The notes: generated from the letters alone by a model not told the origin. A stretch of 64,000 nucleotides of DNA from Agrobacterium tumefaciens str. B6 (GCF_001541315.1 NZ_LMVK01000012.1:434001-498000), one strand, 5' to 3'; numbered from the stretch's first letter, positions 9,998-20,312 are shown. Made by a program: numbers and translations.

Positions 9998-11508
9998 TGA
10001 CCGATTGGCCCATTCTTTCAACGGTCACCTTTCTGCCGCTCGTCGGCGTGGTGCTGCTGCTTCTGACGAATGAGAACGGCCCCTATGGTCGCCGCAACAT
10101 TCTCAATGTCTCGCTGCTGACGACCGTCTTCACCTTCATCGTGTCGCTGTTCATCTGGATCGGTTTCGACAATTCGAACCCCGGCTTCCAGATGGTCGAG
10201 AAGCATGCCTGGTTCGGCAACATTGCCGCCTATCATCTCGGTGTCGACGGCATCTCCATGCTGTTCGTCATCCTCACCACCTTCCTCATGCCCTTCTGCG
10301 TGCTGGCAAGCTGGGATTCGATCGAAAAGCGCATCAAGGAATACATGATTGCCTTCCTGCTTCTGGAAGTGGTCATGATCGGCGTCTTTGTGGCGCTGGA
10401 TACGGTTCTCTTCTACGTTTTCTTCGAAGCGACGCTGATCCCGATGTTCATCATCATCGGCGTCTGGGGCGGCAAGGATCGCGTCTACGCATCCTACAAG
10501 TTCTTCCTCTACACGCTGCTTGGCTCGGTTCTGACCATGCTCGCCATCATGGCGATGTACTGGCAGTCCGGCACAACAGACATGACCGAACTTCTGAAAT
10601 ACGGCTTCCCGGCCGGCATGCAGACGTGGCTATGGCTTGCCTGTTTCGCGGCATTCTCGGTCAAGATGCCGATGTGGCCGGTACACACCTGGCTGCCGGA
10701 TGCCCACGTGCAGGCGCCGACCGCGGGTTCCGTCATTCTGGCAGGCGTCATGCTGAAGCTTGGCGGCTACGGTTTCATCCGTTTCTCGCTGTCGATGTTC
10801 CCCTTGGCGTCGGACTATTTCGCTCCCTTCGTCTTCACGCTGTCGGTTCTCGCCATCATCTACACCTCGCTGGTGGCGATGATGCAGGACGACATCAAGA
10901 AGCTGATCGCCTATTCCTCCGTCGCCCACATGGGTTACGTGACCATGGGCATCTTCGCGGCCAATGTGCAGGGCGTGCAGGGCGCAATCTTCCAGATGCT
11001 GTCGCACGGCATCGTGTCTGGTGCGCTCTTCCTCTGCGTCGGCGTCGTTTACGATCGGCTGCATACCCGTGAGATCTCGGCCTATGGCGGTCTCGTGAAC
11101 AACATGCCGAAATATGCCGTCGCCTTCATGATCTTCACCATGGCCAATGTCGGTCTGCCCGGCACCTCCGGCTTCGTTGGTGAATTCCTGACGCTGATCG
11201 GCGTATTCCGCGCCAACACGCTGGTCGCGCTGTTTGCGGCAACTGGCGTCATCCTCTCGGCCGCTTACGCGCTGTGGCTTTACCGCCGCGTGATTTTCGG
11301 TGCGCTTGAGAAGGAAAGCCTGAAATCGATGCTCGATCTGTCGACCCGCGAAAAGGTCATCCTTTATCCGCTGGTTGCGCTGACGATCTTCTTCGGCGTC
11401 TATCCGGCTCCGGTTTTCGATGCGACAGCCGCTTCGGTCGATCTTCTGGTAAACAACTATACGGCTGCATTGCAGGCGGCGCAAAATGTTGCGCTTTCTA
11501 TGAATTGA
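9997..11508 (+). CDS. nuoM: NADH-quinone oxidoreductase subunit M
   Basis: The ND4-type antiporter-like subunit of complex I, 503 residues. Pump-family motifs include [17 protein letters not shown] (carrying the key membrane glutamate), [19 protein letters not shown] and [18 protein letters not shown]. The start overlaps the nuoL stop by one base. It pumps one of the protons of the cycle together with NuoL, NuoN and the NuoH/J/K module. Confidence 0.98.
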   Translation: MTDWPILSTVTFLPLVGVVLLLLTNENGPYGRRNILNVSLLTTVFTFIVSLFIWIGFDNSNPGFQMVEKHAWFGNIAAYHLGVDGISMLFVILTTFLMPFCVLASWDSIEKRIKEYMIAFLLLEVVMIGVFVALDTVLFYVFFEATLIPMFIIIGVWGGKDRVYASYKFFLYTLLGSVLTMLAIMAMYWQSGTTDMTELLKYGFPAGMQTWLWLACFAAFSVKMPMWPVHTWLPDAHVQAPTAGSVILAGVMLKLGGYGFIRFSLSMFPLASDYFAPFVFTLSVLAIIYTSLVAMMQDDIKKLIAYSSVAHMGYVTMGIFAANVQGVQGAIFQMLSHGIVSGALFLCVGVVYDRLHTREISAYGGLVNNMPKYAVAFMIFTMANVGLPGTSGFVGEFLTLIGVFRANTLVALFAATGVILSAAYALWLYRRVIFGALEKESLKSMLDLSTREKVILYPLVALTIFFGVYPAPVFDATAASVDLLVNNYTAALQAAQNVALSMN

Positions 11509-11526
11509 CGACAGGACCCGTTGGAC

Positions 11527-12969
11527 ATGACCGCTGAAATTCTTTTTGCCAGTCTGCACATCGCGACGCCCGAGCTGATCCTTGCGGTCGGCGCGCTGGC
11601 GCTGCTCATGATTGGCGTCTTCTCGGGCGACAAGTCGACAACGACGGTCACGGGCCTCTCCGTGGCCCTGCTGCTCGTCGTCGGTCTCTGGATCGTCTTT
11701 GCACCCGCTTCGGGTGTGGCTTTCGGCGGCGTTTACGTCGCCGATGCCTTCGGCAACTTCATGAAGGTGCTGGCGCTGATCGGCTCGATCACCGCCATGA
11801 TCCTGGCCGTCGGCCAGGGCCGTTTCGAGCCGATCGGCCGTTTCGAATATCCGGTATTGCTGGTTCTCGCGACCCTCGGCATCCTGCTGATGATCTCGGC
11901 CAACAACCTGATCTCGCTCTATATGGCGCTGGAACTGCAGTCGCTGGCGCTCTACGTCGTCTGCGCCATCAACCGTGAAAGCCTGCGCTCCACGGAAGCG
12001 GGTCTGAAGTACTTCGTGCTCGGCGCGCTCTCCTCCGGCATGCTGCTCTATGGCATGTCGCTGGTCTACGGCTTCACCGGCAATACCGGCTTCACCGAAA
12101 TCGCGCAGGTTCTGGCGGCCGAAACCCGTTCGCTCGGCCTCGTCTTCGGCCTGGTCTTCGTTCTCGCCGGTCTGGCATTCAAGATCTCGGCCGTGCCGTT
12201 CCACATGTGGACGCCTGATGTCTATGAAGGTGCGCCGACCCCGGTCACGGCATTCCTCTCGGCCGCGCCCAAGATCGGCGCCATGGCGATCCTCGTGCGC
12301 ATCGTCATCGAGGCTTTCCAGCCGGTCTTCGCCGACTGGCAGCAGATCGTCGTCTTCATTTCCATCGCCTCCATGCTGCTCGGTTCCTTTGCCGCGATCG
12401 GCCAGAAGAACATCAAGCGCCTGATGGCCTATTCCTCCATCGGTCACATGGGTTATGCGCTGGTTGGTCTTGCCGCTGGCACCGAAGCCGGTATCTCGGG
12501 CGTTATTCTCTACATGACCATCTACATGGTCATGACGCTCGGCACCTTCGCCTGCATTCTCTCCATGCGCCGCAAGGAAATCGGCAATGTCGAGACTGTC
12601 GAGGATCTCGCCGGTCTTTCGTCTTCCAACCCCTTCATGGCGGTTGTGCTGACGATCCTGATGTTCTCGCTTGCCGGCATTCCGCCGCTCGCCGGCTTCT
12701 TCGGCAAGTATTACGTCTTCCTCGCCGCCATTGAAGCGAAGCTCTATCCGCTCGCCATCATCGGCGTGATTGGCTCGGTGGTCGGCGCCTACTACTATAT
12801 CCGCGTCGTCAAGGTCATGTGGTTCGATGAGGCCAAGGACAAATTCGAGCGTCCGGCTGGCGAACTGAAAGTCGTTTATGCGCTTTCGGCCCTGTTCGTT
12901 GTCGCCTTCATCGTCTTTGGCGGTGCGCTCGGCAACGCGGTGACTGTTGCGGCGAAGACCTTCTTTTGA
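11527..12969 (+). CDS. nuoN: NADH-quinone oxidoreductase subunit N
   Basis: The ND2-type antiporter-like subunit of complex I, about 480 residues. Motifs seen are [37 protein letters not shown] and [19 protein letters not shown] chose ATG at 11527 because the AGGA at 11513-11516 is 10 bases upstream; a TTG at 11521 in the same frame is only 4 bases from it. This is the last nuo gene. birA follows with a 4-base overlap if its TTG start is used. Confidence 0.97.
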   Translation: MTAEILFASLHIATPELILAVGALALLMIGVFSGDKSTTTVTGLSVALLLVVGLWIVFAPASGVAFGGVYVADAFGNFMKVLALIGSITAMILAVGQGRFEPIGRFEYPVLLVLATLGILLMISANNLISLYMALELQSLALYVVCAINRESLRSTEAGLKYFVLGALSSGMLLYGMSLVYGFTGNTGFTEIAQVLAAETRSLGLVFGLVFVLAGLAFKISAVPFHMWTPDVYEGAPTPVTAFLSAAPKIGAMAILVRIVIEAFQPVFADWQQIVVFISIASMLLGSFAAIGQKNIKRLMAYSSIGHMGYALVGLAAGTEAGISGVILYMTIYMVMTLGTFACILSMRRKEIGNVETVEDLAGLSSSNPFMAVVLTILMFSLAGIPPLAGFFGKYYVFLAAIEAKLYPLAIIGVIGSVVGAYYYIRVVKVMWFDEAKDKFERPAGELKVVYALSALFVVAFIVFGGALGNAVTVAAKTFF

Positions 12970-13736
12970 GCAGCACACACAAGCATACGGGTCGGATGTC
13001 CATCGATGATTTCCGGCACGAGGCGATGGCGGAAACGCCATCGACCAATCTGGAATGTTTTGCCCGGGCAAGGGCAGGCGATGGCGGCAATCTGTGGATT
13101 ACCGCCATCCGCCAGACCGGCGGCCGCGGCCGTCGCGGCCGGCCATGGGTTTCCGAACCCGGAAATCTCTACGCATCGCTTCTTCTGATCGAGCCCGCGC
13201 CGATGGACCGCATCGGCTCCCTGCCGCTCGCTTTTGCGCTTGCAGTCTATCGCGCCATTCGCGCGGTGCTGCCGACGAATGGTGAACCGCTGGAGATCAA
13301 ATGGCCGAATGACGTGCTGATCGGTCGCCGCAAGACCTGCGGCATCCTGATGGAAGCGGAGCTGCTGCCTGACGGCCGGCGCGCCATCGTCATCGGCATC
13401 GGCATCAATATCGCCCATAAGCCGGACAATCCGCTTTATCCCGTCACCATGCTCTCCGAACATGGCGCGTCCTGCTCGCCCGACGAGCTGTTCGCCTATC
13501 TCTTCCGCGAGACGGCTGATGTGCTGAGGGACTGGGACGAGGGCAGGGGTGTTTCCGGCATCATGACCGGCTGGCGGGCGGCCGCTTGCGGTATTGGCGA
13601 ACATATCACCGTCAATTTCCCTGATCGTTCGATTGGCGGGCGTTTCGTCGGAATTGATGATAATGGTTATCTGCTGCTGGATGAAGACGAGGGCGCCAGG
13701 CGCTCCATCGCCGCCGGCGACGTATTTTTCGGATGA
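12966..13736 (+). CDS. birA: biotin--[acetyl-CoA-carboxylase] ligase
   Basis: Activates biotin with ATP and attaches it to the carrier lysine of biotin-dependent carboxylases; the AccB target is encoded at 60.5-61.0 kb here. The catalytic signatures [21 protein letters not shown] and [19 protein letters not shown] are intact. At about 256 residues it lacks the N-terminal DNA-binding domain of E. coli BirA, so it should be an enzyme only, not the bio repressor. The start is uncertain: TTG at 12966 overlaps the nuoN stop (TTGA), and ATG at 12996 ([11 protein letters not shown]) is an alternative. It is probably cotranscribed with nuo. Confidence 0.93.
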   Translation: MSSTHKHTGRMSIDDFRHEAMAETPSTNLECFARARAGDGGNLWITAIRQTGGRGRRGRPWVSEPGNLYASLLLIEPAPMDRIGSLPLAFALAVYRAIRAVLPTNGEPLEIKWPNDVLIGRRKTCGILMEAELLPDGRRAIVIGIGINIAHKPDNPLYPVTMLSEHGASCSPDELFAYLFRETADVLRDWDEGRGVSGIMTGWRAAACGIGEHITVNFPDRSIGGRFVGIDDNGYLLLDEDEGARRSIAAGDVFFG

Positions 13737-13742
13737 GGTGAA

Positions 13743-13767
13743 CGGCGCGGCCCAGGAAGCCGCGCCG
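13743..13767 (+). terminator. GC-rich hairpin after birA, possible terminator without T-run
   Basis: CGGCGCGGC (13743-13751) pairs perfectly with GCCGCGCCG (13759-13767) around a 7-base loop, starting 6 bases after the birA stop. No run of T follows, so intrinsic termination would be weak. It may end the nuo-birA transcript or protect its 3' end. Confidence 0.4.
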
Positions 13768-13939
13768 AACCGGTTCCAGAGATTGGAGCTTTCCTGCGGC
13801 TCCTGAAATGCAGGGTGACAAACCGGTTCCGCATCGGCCCGGTCGATCAGATGGTTTAACAGGTCCGATGCTGGATAGAGGCGGTGGGCACGGCAAAATG
13901 CCGTCGTCCGCGTGCTTTCGTGAATGGATAAGAAAAATA

Positions 13940-15607
13940 ATGGCTAAACAGGACGAACTGGTCTTTATACCGCTCGGCGGTGTGGGTGAAATCGGCATGA
14001 ATCTGGCGCTTTACGGCTATGGGCCGGAAAGCAAGCGCCAATGGATCATGGTGGATTGCGGCGTGACATTCGCCGGTCTCGATCTGCCGGGCGTCGATCT
14101 CGTTCTGCCTGACATCAGCTATATCGCCGAGCAGAAGAAGAACCTCAAGGGCATCATCATCACCCACGCCCATGAGGACCATTATGGTGCGCTGAATGAT
14201 CTGTGGCCCGGCCTCAACGTCCCGGTTTATGCCTCGCCTTTCACCGCCGGCATGCTGGAAGCCAAGCGCGCTTATGAGGGCACGCGCGCCGAAATTCCGG
14301 TAACGATCTTCAAGGCTGGCGACCGTATCAATGTCGGGCCGTTCGAAATCGAAGCTGTTGGCGTCAACCACTCCATTCCCGAGCCGATGTCGCTGGTCAT
14401 TCGCACGCCGCTCGGCAATGTCATCCACACCGGTGACTGGAAGATCGACGAAGCGCCGTCGCTCGGGCCGTTGACGGATGAGGCGCGCTTCCGCGCCATC
14501 GGCGAAGAGGGTGTGCTGGCACTGATGTGCGACAGCACCAATTCGGTGCGCGATGGTGTGTCGCCCTCCGAACACGAGGTTTCCGAAGGCCTGCGCCAGA
14601 TCATCGAAAATGCCGAAGGCCGCGTGGCGGTCACCACCTTCTCCTCCAACGTCGGGCGCATCCGTTCGATTGCGCAGGCTGCTGAGGCCGCGGGCCGCGA
14701 GGTGCTGCTGCTGGGCTCGTCGCTGAAGCGGGTCGTCAATGTCTCGCAGGATCTCGGCATCATGGAAGGCATCAAGCCGTTCCTCGCAGAAGATGAATAT
14801 GGTTATATTCCGCGCGACCGTGTGGTGCTGATCCTGACCGGTTCGCAGGGCGAACCGCGCGCAGCGCTCGCCAAGCTTTCCCGCGACGAGATGCGCAATG
14901 TGGCGCTCGCGTCGGGAGATACTGTCGTATTTTCCTCACGCGCCATTCCCGGCAACGAAAAGGCGATCATCGAGATCAAGAACGGCCTGATCGAGCAGGG
15001 CGTGCACATTGTCACGGACAATGAGGCGCTAGTGCATGTCTCCGGCCATCCGCGCCGTAATGAACTTCTGAAGATGTATGAGTGGACGAAGCCGCAGATC
15101 GTCGTGCCCGTGCATGGTGAGGCGGCGCATCTGGTGGCGCAGAAGGAACTGGCCGAACAGGCCGGCATTTCGCAGGTACCGAAGGTGCGCAACGGAAATG
15201 TTCTGCGCCTTGCTCCCGGCCCGGCGGAGGTTATCGACGACGTGCCACATGGCCGCGTCTTCAAGGACGGCAATCTCGTCGGTGACATGGACGAGATGGG
15301 CATCAGCAATCGCCGCAAGCTTTCTTTCGCCGGCCATGTCGCGGTCAATGTCGTGCTGGACAGCCGTTACGATTTCCTCGGTGATCCCGATGTGGTGCCT
15401 TTCGGCCTGCCGGAATTCGATGACGAGGATGAGGCGATGGAAGACACGCTTTATGACGCCGTGCTCGGCGCTGTCGAAAGCATTCCGCGCGCCCGCCGCA
15501 AGGATCTGGAGCTGCTGCGTGAAGCGGTGCGCCGCGCCGTGCGCGCCGCCGCCAATCAGAGCTGGGGCAAGAAGCCGATCGTGACGGTTTTCGTCACGAA
15601 GGTCTGA
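13940..15607 (+). CDS. rnj: ribonuclease J
   Basis: A beta-CASP metallo-beta-lactamase ribonuclease with endo- and 5'-to-3' exonuclease activity, used by alphaproteobacteria in rRNA maturation and mRNA decay. It is 555 residues, the expected length. The zinc motif HAHEDH lies at residues 76-81, with the further motif HTGDWK and the C-terminal VHVSGHP and PVHGE segments. I placed the start at ATG 13940 (MAKQDELVFIPLGGVGEIG), the usual family N terminus; the open frame to 13808 encodes no family sequence. The 203-base gap before it carries a birA hairpin and two AACCGGTTCC copies. Confidence 0.95.
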   Translation: MAKQDELVFIPLGGVGEIGMNLALYGYGPESKRQWIMVDCGVTFAGLDLPGVDLVLPDISYIAEQKKNLKGIIITHAHEDHYGALNDLWPGLNVPVYASPFTAGMLEAKRAYEGTRAEIPVTIFKAGDRINVGPFEIEAVGVNHSIPEPMSLVIRTPLGNVIHTGDWKIDEAPSLGPLTDEARFRAIGEEGVLALMCDSTNSVRDGVSPSEHEVSEGLRQIIENAEGRVAVTTFSSNVGRIRSIAQAAEAAGREVLLLGSSLKRVVNVSQDLGIMEGIKPFLAEDEYGYIPRDRVVLILTGSQGEPRAALAKLSRDEMRNVALASGDTVVFSSRAIPGNEKAIIEIKNGLIEQGVHIVTDNEALVHVSGHPRRNELLKMYEWTKPQIVVPVHGEAAHLVAQKELAEQAGISQVPKVRNGNVLRLAPGPAEVIDDVPHGRVFKDGNLVGDMDEMGISNRRKLSFAGHVAVNVVLDSRYDFLGDPDVVPFGLPEFDDEDEAMEDTLYDAVLGAVESIPRARRKDLELLREAVRRAVRAAANQSWGKKPIVTVFVTKV

Positions 15608-15633
15608 GCCGGAAAGCGGGGTATCATCCGCAT

Positions 15634-15768
15634 GCCGTCACCCCGGACTAGATCCGGGGTCCAGCGCGATCAAGTCCTTGATCGCGTAAAGACTCCTCTC
15701 ACGGCGCAGACGCGCCGTGGCTGGATGCCGGATCATCCTCGGGCTTGTTCCGGGGGCCGGCATGACGG
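15634..15768. repeat. palindromic intergenic repeat element (RIME/REP-like)
   Basis: About 135 bases made of nested inverted repeats: CCCCGGA/TCCGGGG near 15641-15659, GCGATCAAG/CTTGATCGC, CACGGCGC/GCGCCGTG, and terminal CCGTCA (15635) with TGACGG (15768). The segment CATCCTCGGGCTTGTTCCGG resembles the arms of the repeat at 55.75 kb. Such mosaic palindromic elements are common between rhizobial genes and noncoding. Open frames across it are artefacts. Confidence 0.75.
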
Positions 15769-15922
15769 AAGAGAGATCGCCCGCCTTTGTCGGCGACCTG
15801 CGTGTGCCTGCTCAAAGCGCGGTTCTGTTCCTCTTTCCAAGGCTTTTTATGCATCTTGCAGGGAATTGATTCCGGTTTGCGGATGAATGCGTTACAAGAA
15901 GCGCATTGTGCAGGAGGATCAC

Positions 15923-16192
15923 ATGCCGCTTCTTTCGGTCTTCGCCGTTTATTTCATCGTCTGGTGGACGGTACTTTTTATCGTGCTGCCGATTGGCCTG
16001 CGCACCCAGGACGATGAGGGCGATGTGGCGCTGGGGACGGTTGCCAGCGCGCCATCCAGCTTCAAGGGCGGACGGATCGTGTTGTGGACGACCCTGATCT
16101 CGGCCCTGATCTGCGGGATCTGGTATGGCGGAACCTGGTGGTTCAGCGTCAGCCTTGATGACCTGCCGAGAATTATTCCCGTTTTCGACTGA
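15923..16192 (+). CDS. DUF1467 family small membrane protein
   Basis: An 89-residue inner-membrane protein with two hydrophobic segments (about residues 3-22 and 49-68) and a Trp-rich region YGGTWWF. The pattern VYFIVWWTVLFIVLPIGLR is typical of the alphaproteobacterial DUF1467 family, whose function is unknown. I selected ATG 15923 because AGGAGG lies 6 bases upstream; the frame opens earlier but without a binding site. It lies between rnj and the sRNA/proS region, a neighbourhood I believe is conserved in rhizobia. Confidence 0.85.
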   Translation: MPLLSVFAVYFIVWWTVLFIVLPIGLRTQDDEGDVALGTVASAPSSFKGGRIVLWTTLISALICGIWYGGTWWFSVSLDDLPRIIPVFD

Positions 16193-16412
16193 AAAAAAGC
16201 GCGGGCAATGTCCGCCCCGGCCTACATCTGCGCCCAACCTGATAGCAAGCCGAAGCGCCTGCCTATGCAAGGGGCAGTCTGCCGTGAATCTGGCTGAGAC
16301 TCTGTCATATGGATGTCATATCTATCGTGCACACAGCAGGAGCTTGCCGGGTGCCTGATTCATCGCCGTAATTCTACTGGGATGATGGCCGAGAGCAGGG
16401 AAATGCGTGCAG

Positions 16413-16447
16413 AAGCAAAAAAAAACAAGGCCTTTCAGCCTTGTTTT
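16413..16447 (-). terminator. intrinsic terminator of the alpha-r9-like sRNA
   Basis: AAAACAAGGC (16422-16431) and GCCTTGTTTT (16438-16447) form a perfect 10-base stem with a 6-base loop. On the minus strand the stem runs into nine T residues (A-run at 16417-16425 on the plus strand). Confidence 0.85.
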
Positions 16448-16563
16448 CAGGTTTCGCGTGATCTGTAACCGTTACCGGGGCTGCGAACGAGCGCGCCTAA
16501 GATCTGATCCTCCCAAGACTGACCGCGAAAATGACAAGAATTTAAACTTCCTGCCTCTTTTGT
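16413..16563 (-). ncRNA. alpha-r9-type trans-encoded small RNA (SmrC9-like)
   Basis: A minus-strand transcription unit of about 150 nt lies in the 666-base gap before proS. It has a promoter (ATGACA at 16593-16598, 17-base spacer, TAGCTT at 16570-16575, minus-strand sense) giving a start near 16563, and a strong intrinsic terminator (stem 16422-16447, then a minus-strand T-run). An internal CUUGGGAGGAUCAGAUC stretch, likely single-stranded, could pair with mRNA. From memory, the S. meliloti SmrC9 (alpha-r9) gene lies between a small hypothetical gene and proS and is of similar length. The assignment rests on context, size and architecture, not alignment. Confidence 0.75.
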
Positions 16564-16569
16564 AAGCTA

Positions 16570-16598
16570 AAGCTAGCTCAAACCCCCATGCTTGTCAT
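16570..16598 (-). promoter_or_regulatory. sigma70-type promoter of the alpha-r9-like sRNA
   Basis: Read on the minus strand: -35 ATGACA (16598-16593), 17-base spacer, -10 TAGCTT (16575-16570). Start of transcription is predicted near 16563, which gives an RNA of about 150 nt to the terminator. Confidence 0.6.
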
Positions 16599-16691
16599 CT
16601 CATTTTTTGCATATTTGTTACAGTCGGCAAAAAATTCTCTGTGGTGCAATTTGTCGCACCGGATCAAGAATAATATTCCGGCCAAAGCGTT

Positions 16692-16720
16692 TTGACGCGA
16701 ATTAGCTATCGTGAAAATAC
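16692..16720 (+). promoter_or_regulatory. candidate promoter of proS
   Basis: TTGACG at 16692-16697 and AAATAC at 16715-16720 are separated by 17 bases. It points towards proS, leaving a leader of about 130 bases. The -10 element is a weak match, so this is tentative. Confidence 0.35.
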
Positions 16721-16858
16721 CACAAAATCGCCTTTAACGCTCTTTGCATGGCGGGTTTTCATCTGGGTCAGAAACCGCTATATCCGGCGCCAATATCCCT
16801 CTATTCGGGGCGATTCCCGCGCCTTTTGGCGCTGTCGTCCACATCAATGGAAGCCGTC

Positions 16859-18181
16859 ATGCGTCTTAGCCGTTATTTCCTGCCCATCCTGAAGGAAAAC
16901 CCCAAGGAAGCCGAGATTGTCTCTCACCGCCTCATGCTGCGCGCCGGCATGATCCGGCAGCAATCGGCTGGCATCTATTCCTGGCTGCCGCTCGGCAAAC
17001 GCGTGCTCGACAAGGTCAACAAGATCATCCGCGAGGAGCAGGACCGTTCCGGCGCCATCGAGCTTCTGATGCCGACGCTGCAGACCGCCGAGCTCTGGCA
17101 GGAGAGCGGCCGTTATGACGACTACGGCAAGGAAATGCTGCGCATCAAGGACCGCCAGGACCGCCAGATGCTCTATGGCCCCACCAACGAGGAGATGATC
17201 ACCGACATCTTCCGTTCCTATGTGAAGTCCTACAAGAACCTGCCGCTGAACCTCTATCATATCCAGCTGAAGTTCCGCGACGAGGTGCGTCCCCGTTTCG
17301 GCACGATGCGTTCGCGCGAGTTCCTGATGAAGGACGCCTATTCCTTCGACCTGACCAAGGAAGACGCGATCCATTCCTATAACAAGATGTTCGTGGCTTA
17401 CCTGCGGACCTTTGAGCGCCTTGGCCTGCGCGCTATTCCCATGCGCGCCGATACCGGCCCGATCGGCGGCAATCACAGCCATGAGTTCATCATTCTGGCC
17501 GATACCGGCGAATCCGAAGTCTTCTGCCACAAGAGCTTCCTCGACCGCGGCATTCCAGCTGAAAGCACCGATTTCGACGATGTCGCGGCGCTGCAGGGCG
17601 TGTTCGACGAGTGGACGACCGATTACGCAGCCACGTCCGAAATGCACGACGAGGCCGCCTATGACGCCATTCCCGAAGGCGAGCGCCTTTCCGCGCGCGG
17701 CATCGAGGTTGGGCACATCTTCTATTTCGGCACCAAATATTCCGAGCCGATGGGCGCGAAAGTGCAGGGCAAGGACGGCAAGGAACACCCCGTCCACATG
17801 GGTTCTTATGGCATCGGGCCGACACGCCTTGTTCCCGCCATCATTGAAGCATCGCATGACGAGAACGGAATCATCTGGCCGGCCTCGGTCGCTCCTTTCG
17901 ACGTCGTGATCATCAACATGAAGGCTGGCGATGCGGCCTGCGATGCGGCCTGTGAAAAGCTGTATTATCAGCTCTCTAATGCCGGCAAGGATGTTCTCTA
18001 CGACGATACGGACGACCGGGCGGGCCAGAAATTCGCCACCGCTGATCTGATCGGCGTGCCGCTGCAGATAATCGTCGGCCCGCGTTCGGTCGCGAATGGC
18101 GAAGTCGAAGTGAAGGATCGCAAGACCGGCGAGCGGGAGACCGTGACGATCGAGGCGGCGATGAACAAGGTGCTCGCCTAA
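16859..18181 (+). CDS. proS: proline--tRNA ligase (short alphaproteobacterial form)
   Basis: A class II aminoacyl-tRNA synthetase that charges tRNA-Pro. The N terminus [19 protein letters not shown] and [22 protein letters not shown] correspond to E. coli ProS. Class II motif 2 is seen in [26 protein letters not shown]. At 440 residues it lacks the roughly 180-residue editing insertion of the E. coli enzyme, as is usual in alphaproteobacteria, so mischarged Ala-tRNA-Pro must be cleared in trans. An open frame reaches 16748, but family similarity begins at ATG 16859. Confidence 0.97.
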   Translation: MRLSRYFLPILKENPKEAEIVSHRLMLRAGMIRQQSAGIYSWLPLGKRVLDKVNKIIREEQDRSGAIELLMPTLQTAELWQESGRYDDYGKEMLRIKDRQDRQMLYGPTNEEMITDIFRSYVKSYKNLPLNLYHIQLKFRDEVRPRFGTMRSREFLMKDAYSFDLTKEDAIHSYNKMFVAYLRTFERLGLRAIPMRADTGPIGGNHSHEFIILADTGESEVFCHKSFLDRGIPAESTDFDDVAALQGVFDEWTTDYAATSEMHDEAAYDAIPEGERLSARGIEVGHIFYFGTKYSEPMGAKVQGKDGKEHPVHMGSYGIGPTRLVPAIIEASHDENGIIWPASVAPFDVVIINMKAGDAACDAACEKLYYQLSNAGKDVLYDDTDDRAGQKFATADLIGVPLQIIVGPRSVANGEVEVKDRKTGERETVTIEAAMNKVLA

Positions 18182-18305
18182 GCGCGAATGGAAGACGGAG
18201 CGGCTTCACCCGACGTCCGCTCCGGTTTCGTAGCGCAGATGCAGCAGAAATATGGGCCGGTTTTCGGAAAAGACCGGCCTTGCAGTTTGAGATCAGGGAG
18301 ACGAC

Positions 18306-19613
18306 ATGGCACAAGCCGAGGCTGACAAGGGTGCGGCTGTTTCCGCCGGGGCAAAGACCGCCCGGCCGTTTTCCGCTTTCGAACGTATGGTGGCCTGGCG
18401 CTATCTGCGATCGCGGCGCAAGGAAGCATTCATTTCCGTCATCGCCGGTTTTTCCTTTGTCGGCATCATGCTGGGCGTGGCGACGCTTATCATCGTCATG
18501 GCTGTGATGAACGGGTTCCGCACGGAGCTGATTTCCCGCATTCTCGGCATCAACGGCCATATGATCGTGCAGCCGATCGACCAGCCCTTCAATAATTATG
18601 ATGAGCTGGCTAAGAAATTCGCCGCCGTACCCGGAGTCACCATGGCTCTGCCGCTGGTGGAGGGCCAGACATTGGCCTCCGGTCGTGGCGGCGCGGGTTC
18701 CGGCGCTCTGGTGCGCGGTGTGCGCCAGGAGGATATCGACAAGGTCAAGGAAGTCGCCACCAACATCAAGACCGGCGACCTCGTCGGCTTCATGGCGGGT
18801 GACGGCGTTCTCGTCGGCTCCAGGCTCGCCGCCCAGCTTGGTGTTACGGCGGGTGACGATATCACCCTCATATCACCAGAAGGTGACGTAACGCCGATGG
18901 GCGTCAATCCGCGCGTCAAATCTTACAAGATTTCCGGTGTCTTCGAGATCGGCATGTCGGAATACGACGCATCGATGATCTATATGCCTCTGTCCGAAGC
19001 CCAGCTTTATTTCAATGCCGACGGCATCGTGCAATCCATCGAGCTTTATGTGAGCCGCCCGGATGATGTCGATGGCATCCGTCCGCTGGTGGAGCAGGCG
19101 GCCGAAAGGCAGATCTACATTACCGACTGGAGGCAGCGGAACCAGACCTTCTTCTCCGCCCTGCAGGTGGAACGAAACGTCATGTTCATGATCCTCACCC
19201 TCATCGTGTTGGTGGCGGCGCTGAACATCATTTCCGGCCTCATCATGCTGGTGAAGGACAAGGGCAGCGATATCGCCATTCTGCGCACCATGGGCGCAAG
19301 TTCGGGCGCGGTGATGCGCATCTTCTTCATGACAGGTGCGGCCATCGGTATGGTCGGCACCTTCGCCGGTGTGGCGCTCGGCGTCATCGTCTGCCTCAAC
19401 GTGGAATCCATCCGGCAGTTCTTCTCCTGGATTTCGGGCACGGTGCTGTTTGACCCGCAGCTTTATTTCTTGAGCCAGCTTCCGGCAGAAATGGATATCA
19501 GCGAAACGATTTCCGTTGTCATCATGGCGCTCACGCTCTCTTTCCTGGCAACGATCTTCCCGGCATGGCGGGCTTCCAAGCTCGATCCGGTGCAGGCCCT
19601 GCGTTACGAATAA
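18306..19613 (+). CDS. lolC: lipoprotein-releasing ABC transporter permease (LolC/LolE family)
   Basis: Inner-membrane permease that extracts outer-membrane lipoproteins and passes them to LolA. It is 435 residues: a first transmembrane helix at about 39-65, a large periplasmic MacB-like domain to about 285, then three FtsX-family helices and the conserved C-terminal PAWRASKLDPVQALRYE. There is one permease gene here rather than separate lolC and lolE, so it probably works as a homodimer with LolD, encoded 15 bases downstream. A hairpin in the proS-lolC gap (18255-18279) may attenuate readthrough from proS. Confidence 0.95.
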   Translation: MAQAEADKGAAVSAGAKTARPFSAFERMVAWRYLRSRRKEAFISVIAGFSFVGIMLGVATLIIVMAVMNGFRTELISRILGINGHMIVQPIDQPFNNYDELAKKFAAVPGVTMALPLVEGQTLASGRGGAGSGALVRGVRQEDIDKVKEVATNIKTGDLVGFMAGDGVLVGSRLAAQLGVTAGDDITLISPEGDVTPMGVNPRVKSYKISGVFEIGMSEYDASMIYMPLSEAQLYFNADGIVQSIELYVSRPDDVDGIRPLVEQAAERQIYITDWRQRNQTFFSALQVERNVMFMILTLIVLVAALNIISGLIMLVKDKGSDIAILRTMGASSGAVMRIFFMTGAAIGMVGTFAGVALGVIVCLNVESIRQFFSWISGTVLFDPQLYFLSQLPAEMDISETISVVIMALTLSFLATIFPAWRASKLDPVQALRYE

Positions 19614-19628
19614 GGACCGCTTCGCAAT

Positions 19629-20312
19629 ATGGCAAAAAAAACAGTGCTGCGGCTCACCGGCGTTGAGAGAACCTATGGTCAGGGCGAGACGTCGCTTTCC
19701 ATTCTGCGCAAGGCCGATTTTGAATTGAAGAGCGGTGAGATGGTGGCGCTGGTCGCCCCTTCAGGCACCGGCAAATCGACGCTGCTGCATCTGGCAGGCC
19801 TGCTGGAACATCCCGATGCCGGCGAGGTCTATATTAACGACGCGCCCTGCAACGGCCTGCCGGATGAAGCGCGCACCGCGATCCGCCGCAGCGATATCGG
19901 CTTCGTTTATCAGTTCCATCACCTCCTGCCGGAATTCTCGGCGGTGGAAAATGTGATGATGCCGCAGCTCATCGCCGGTCTCACCCAGGCTGAAGCCCGC
20001 AAGCGCGCCAGCGCGCTGCTCGACTATATGCGCGTGGGGCATCGCGGTGAACACCGTCCGGCCGAACTCTCCGGCGGTGAACAGCAGCGTGTCGCCATTG
20101 CCCGCGCCGTCGCCAACGCGCCGCTCCTGCTGCTCGCCGACGAGCCGACCGGCAATCTCGATCCGGAGACCGCGCATTATGTATTCGACGCGCTGGAGGC
20201 GCTGGTGCGCCAATCTGGCCTCGCGGCGCTGATTGCCACCCACAATCATGAACTCGCCGCCCGCATGGACCGGCGCGTAACGCTCGCCGACGGGAAGATC
20301 GTCGATTTCTGA
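19629..20312 (+). CDS. lolD: lipoprotein-releasing ABC transporter ATPase
   Basis: ATP-binding subunit of the Lol transporter, 227 residues. Walker A (APSGTGKST) is at about 44-52, then the Q-loop region [12 protein letters not shown], the ABC signature [14 protein letters not shown], Walker B ([12 protein letters not shown]) and the switch histidine in ATHNHELA. It powers lipoprotein release by the permease encoded just upstream. A hairpin and a terminator follow in the next 200 bases. Confidence 0.96.
   Translation: MAKKTVLRLTGVERTYGQGETSLSILRKADFELKSGEMVALVAPSGTGKSTLLHLAGLLEHPDAGEVYINDAPCNGLPDEARTAIRRSDIGFVYQFHHLLPEFSAVENVMMPQLIAGLTQAEARKRASALLDYMRVGHRGEHRPAELSGGEQQRVAIARAVANAPLLLLADEPTGNLDPETAHYVFDALEALVRQSGLAALIATHNHELAARMDRRVTLADGKIVDF

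Noticed and set aside
8129..10021. 630-codon minus-strand open frame across nuoL
   Set aside because: Same composition artefact as other antisense frames, with nuoL clearly encoded on the plus strand.
10630..13071. 813-codon open frame on the minus strand across nuoM and nuoN
   Set aside because: It is antisense to well-supported complex I genes, is rich in His, Asp, Gln and Arg as expected from an antisense GC-rich frame, and shows no family motif.
15632..15886. 84-codon open frame in the rnj-DUF1467 gap
   Set aside because: It runs through the palindromic repeat element and has no ribosome-binding site.
18255..18279. Intrinsic terminator after proS
   Set aside because: GGCCGGT and ACCGGCC form a hairpin but no T-run follows; mentioned with lolC only.
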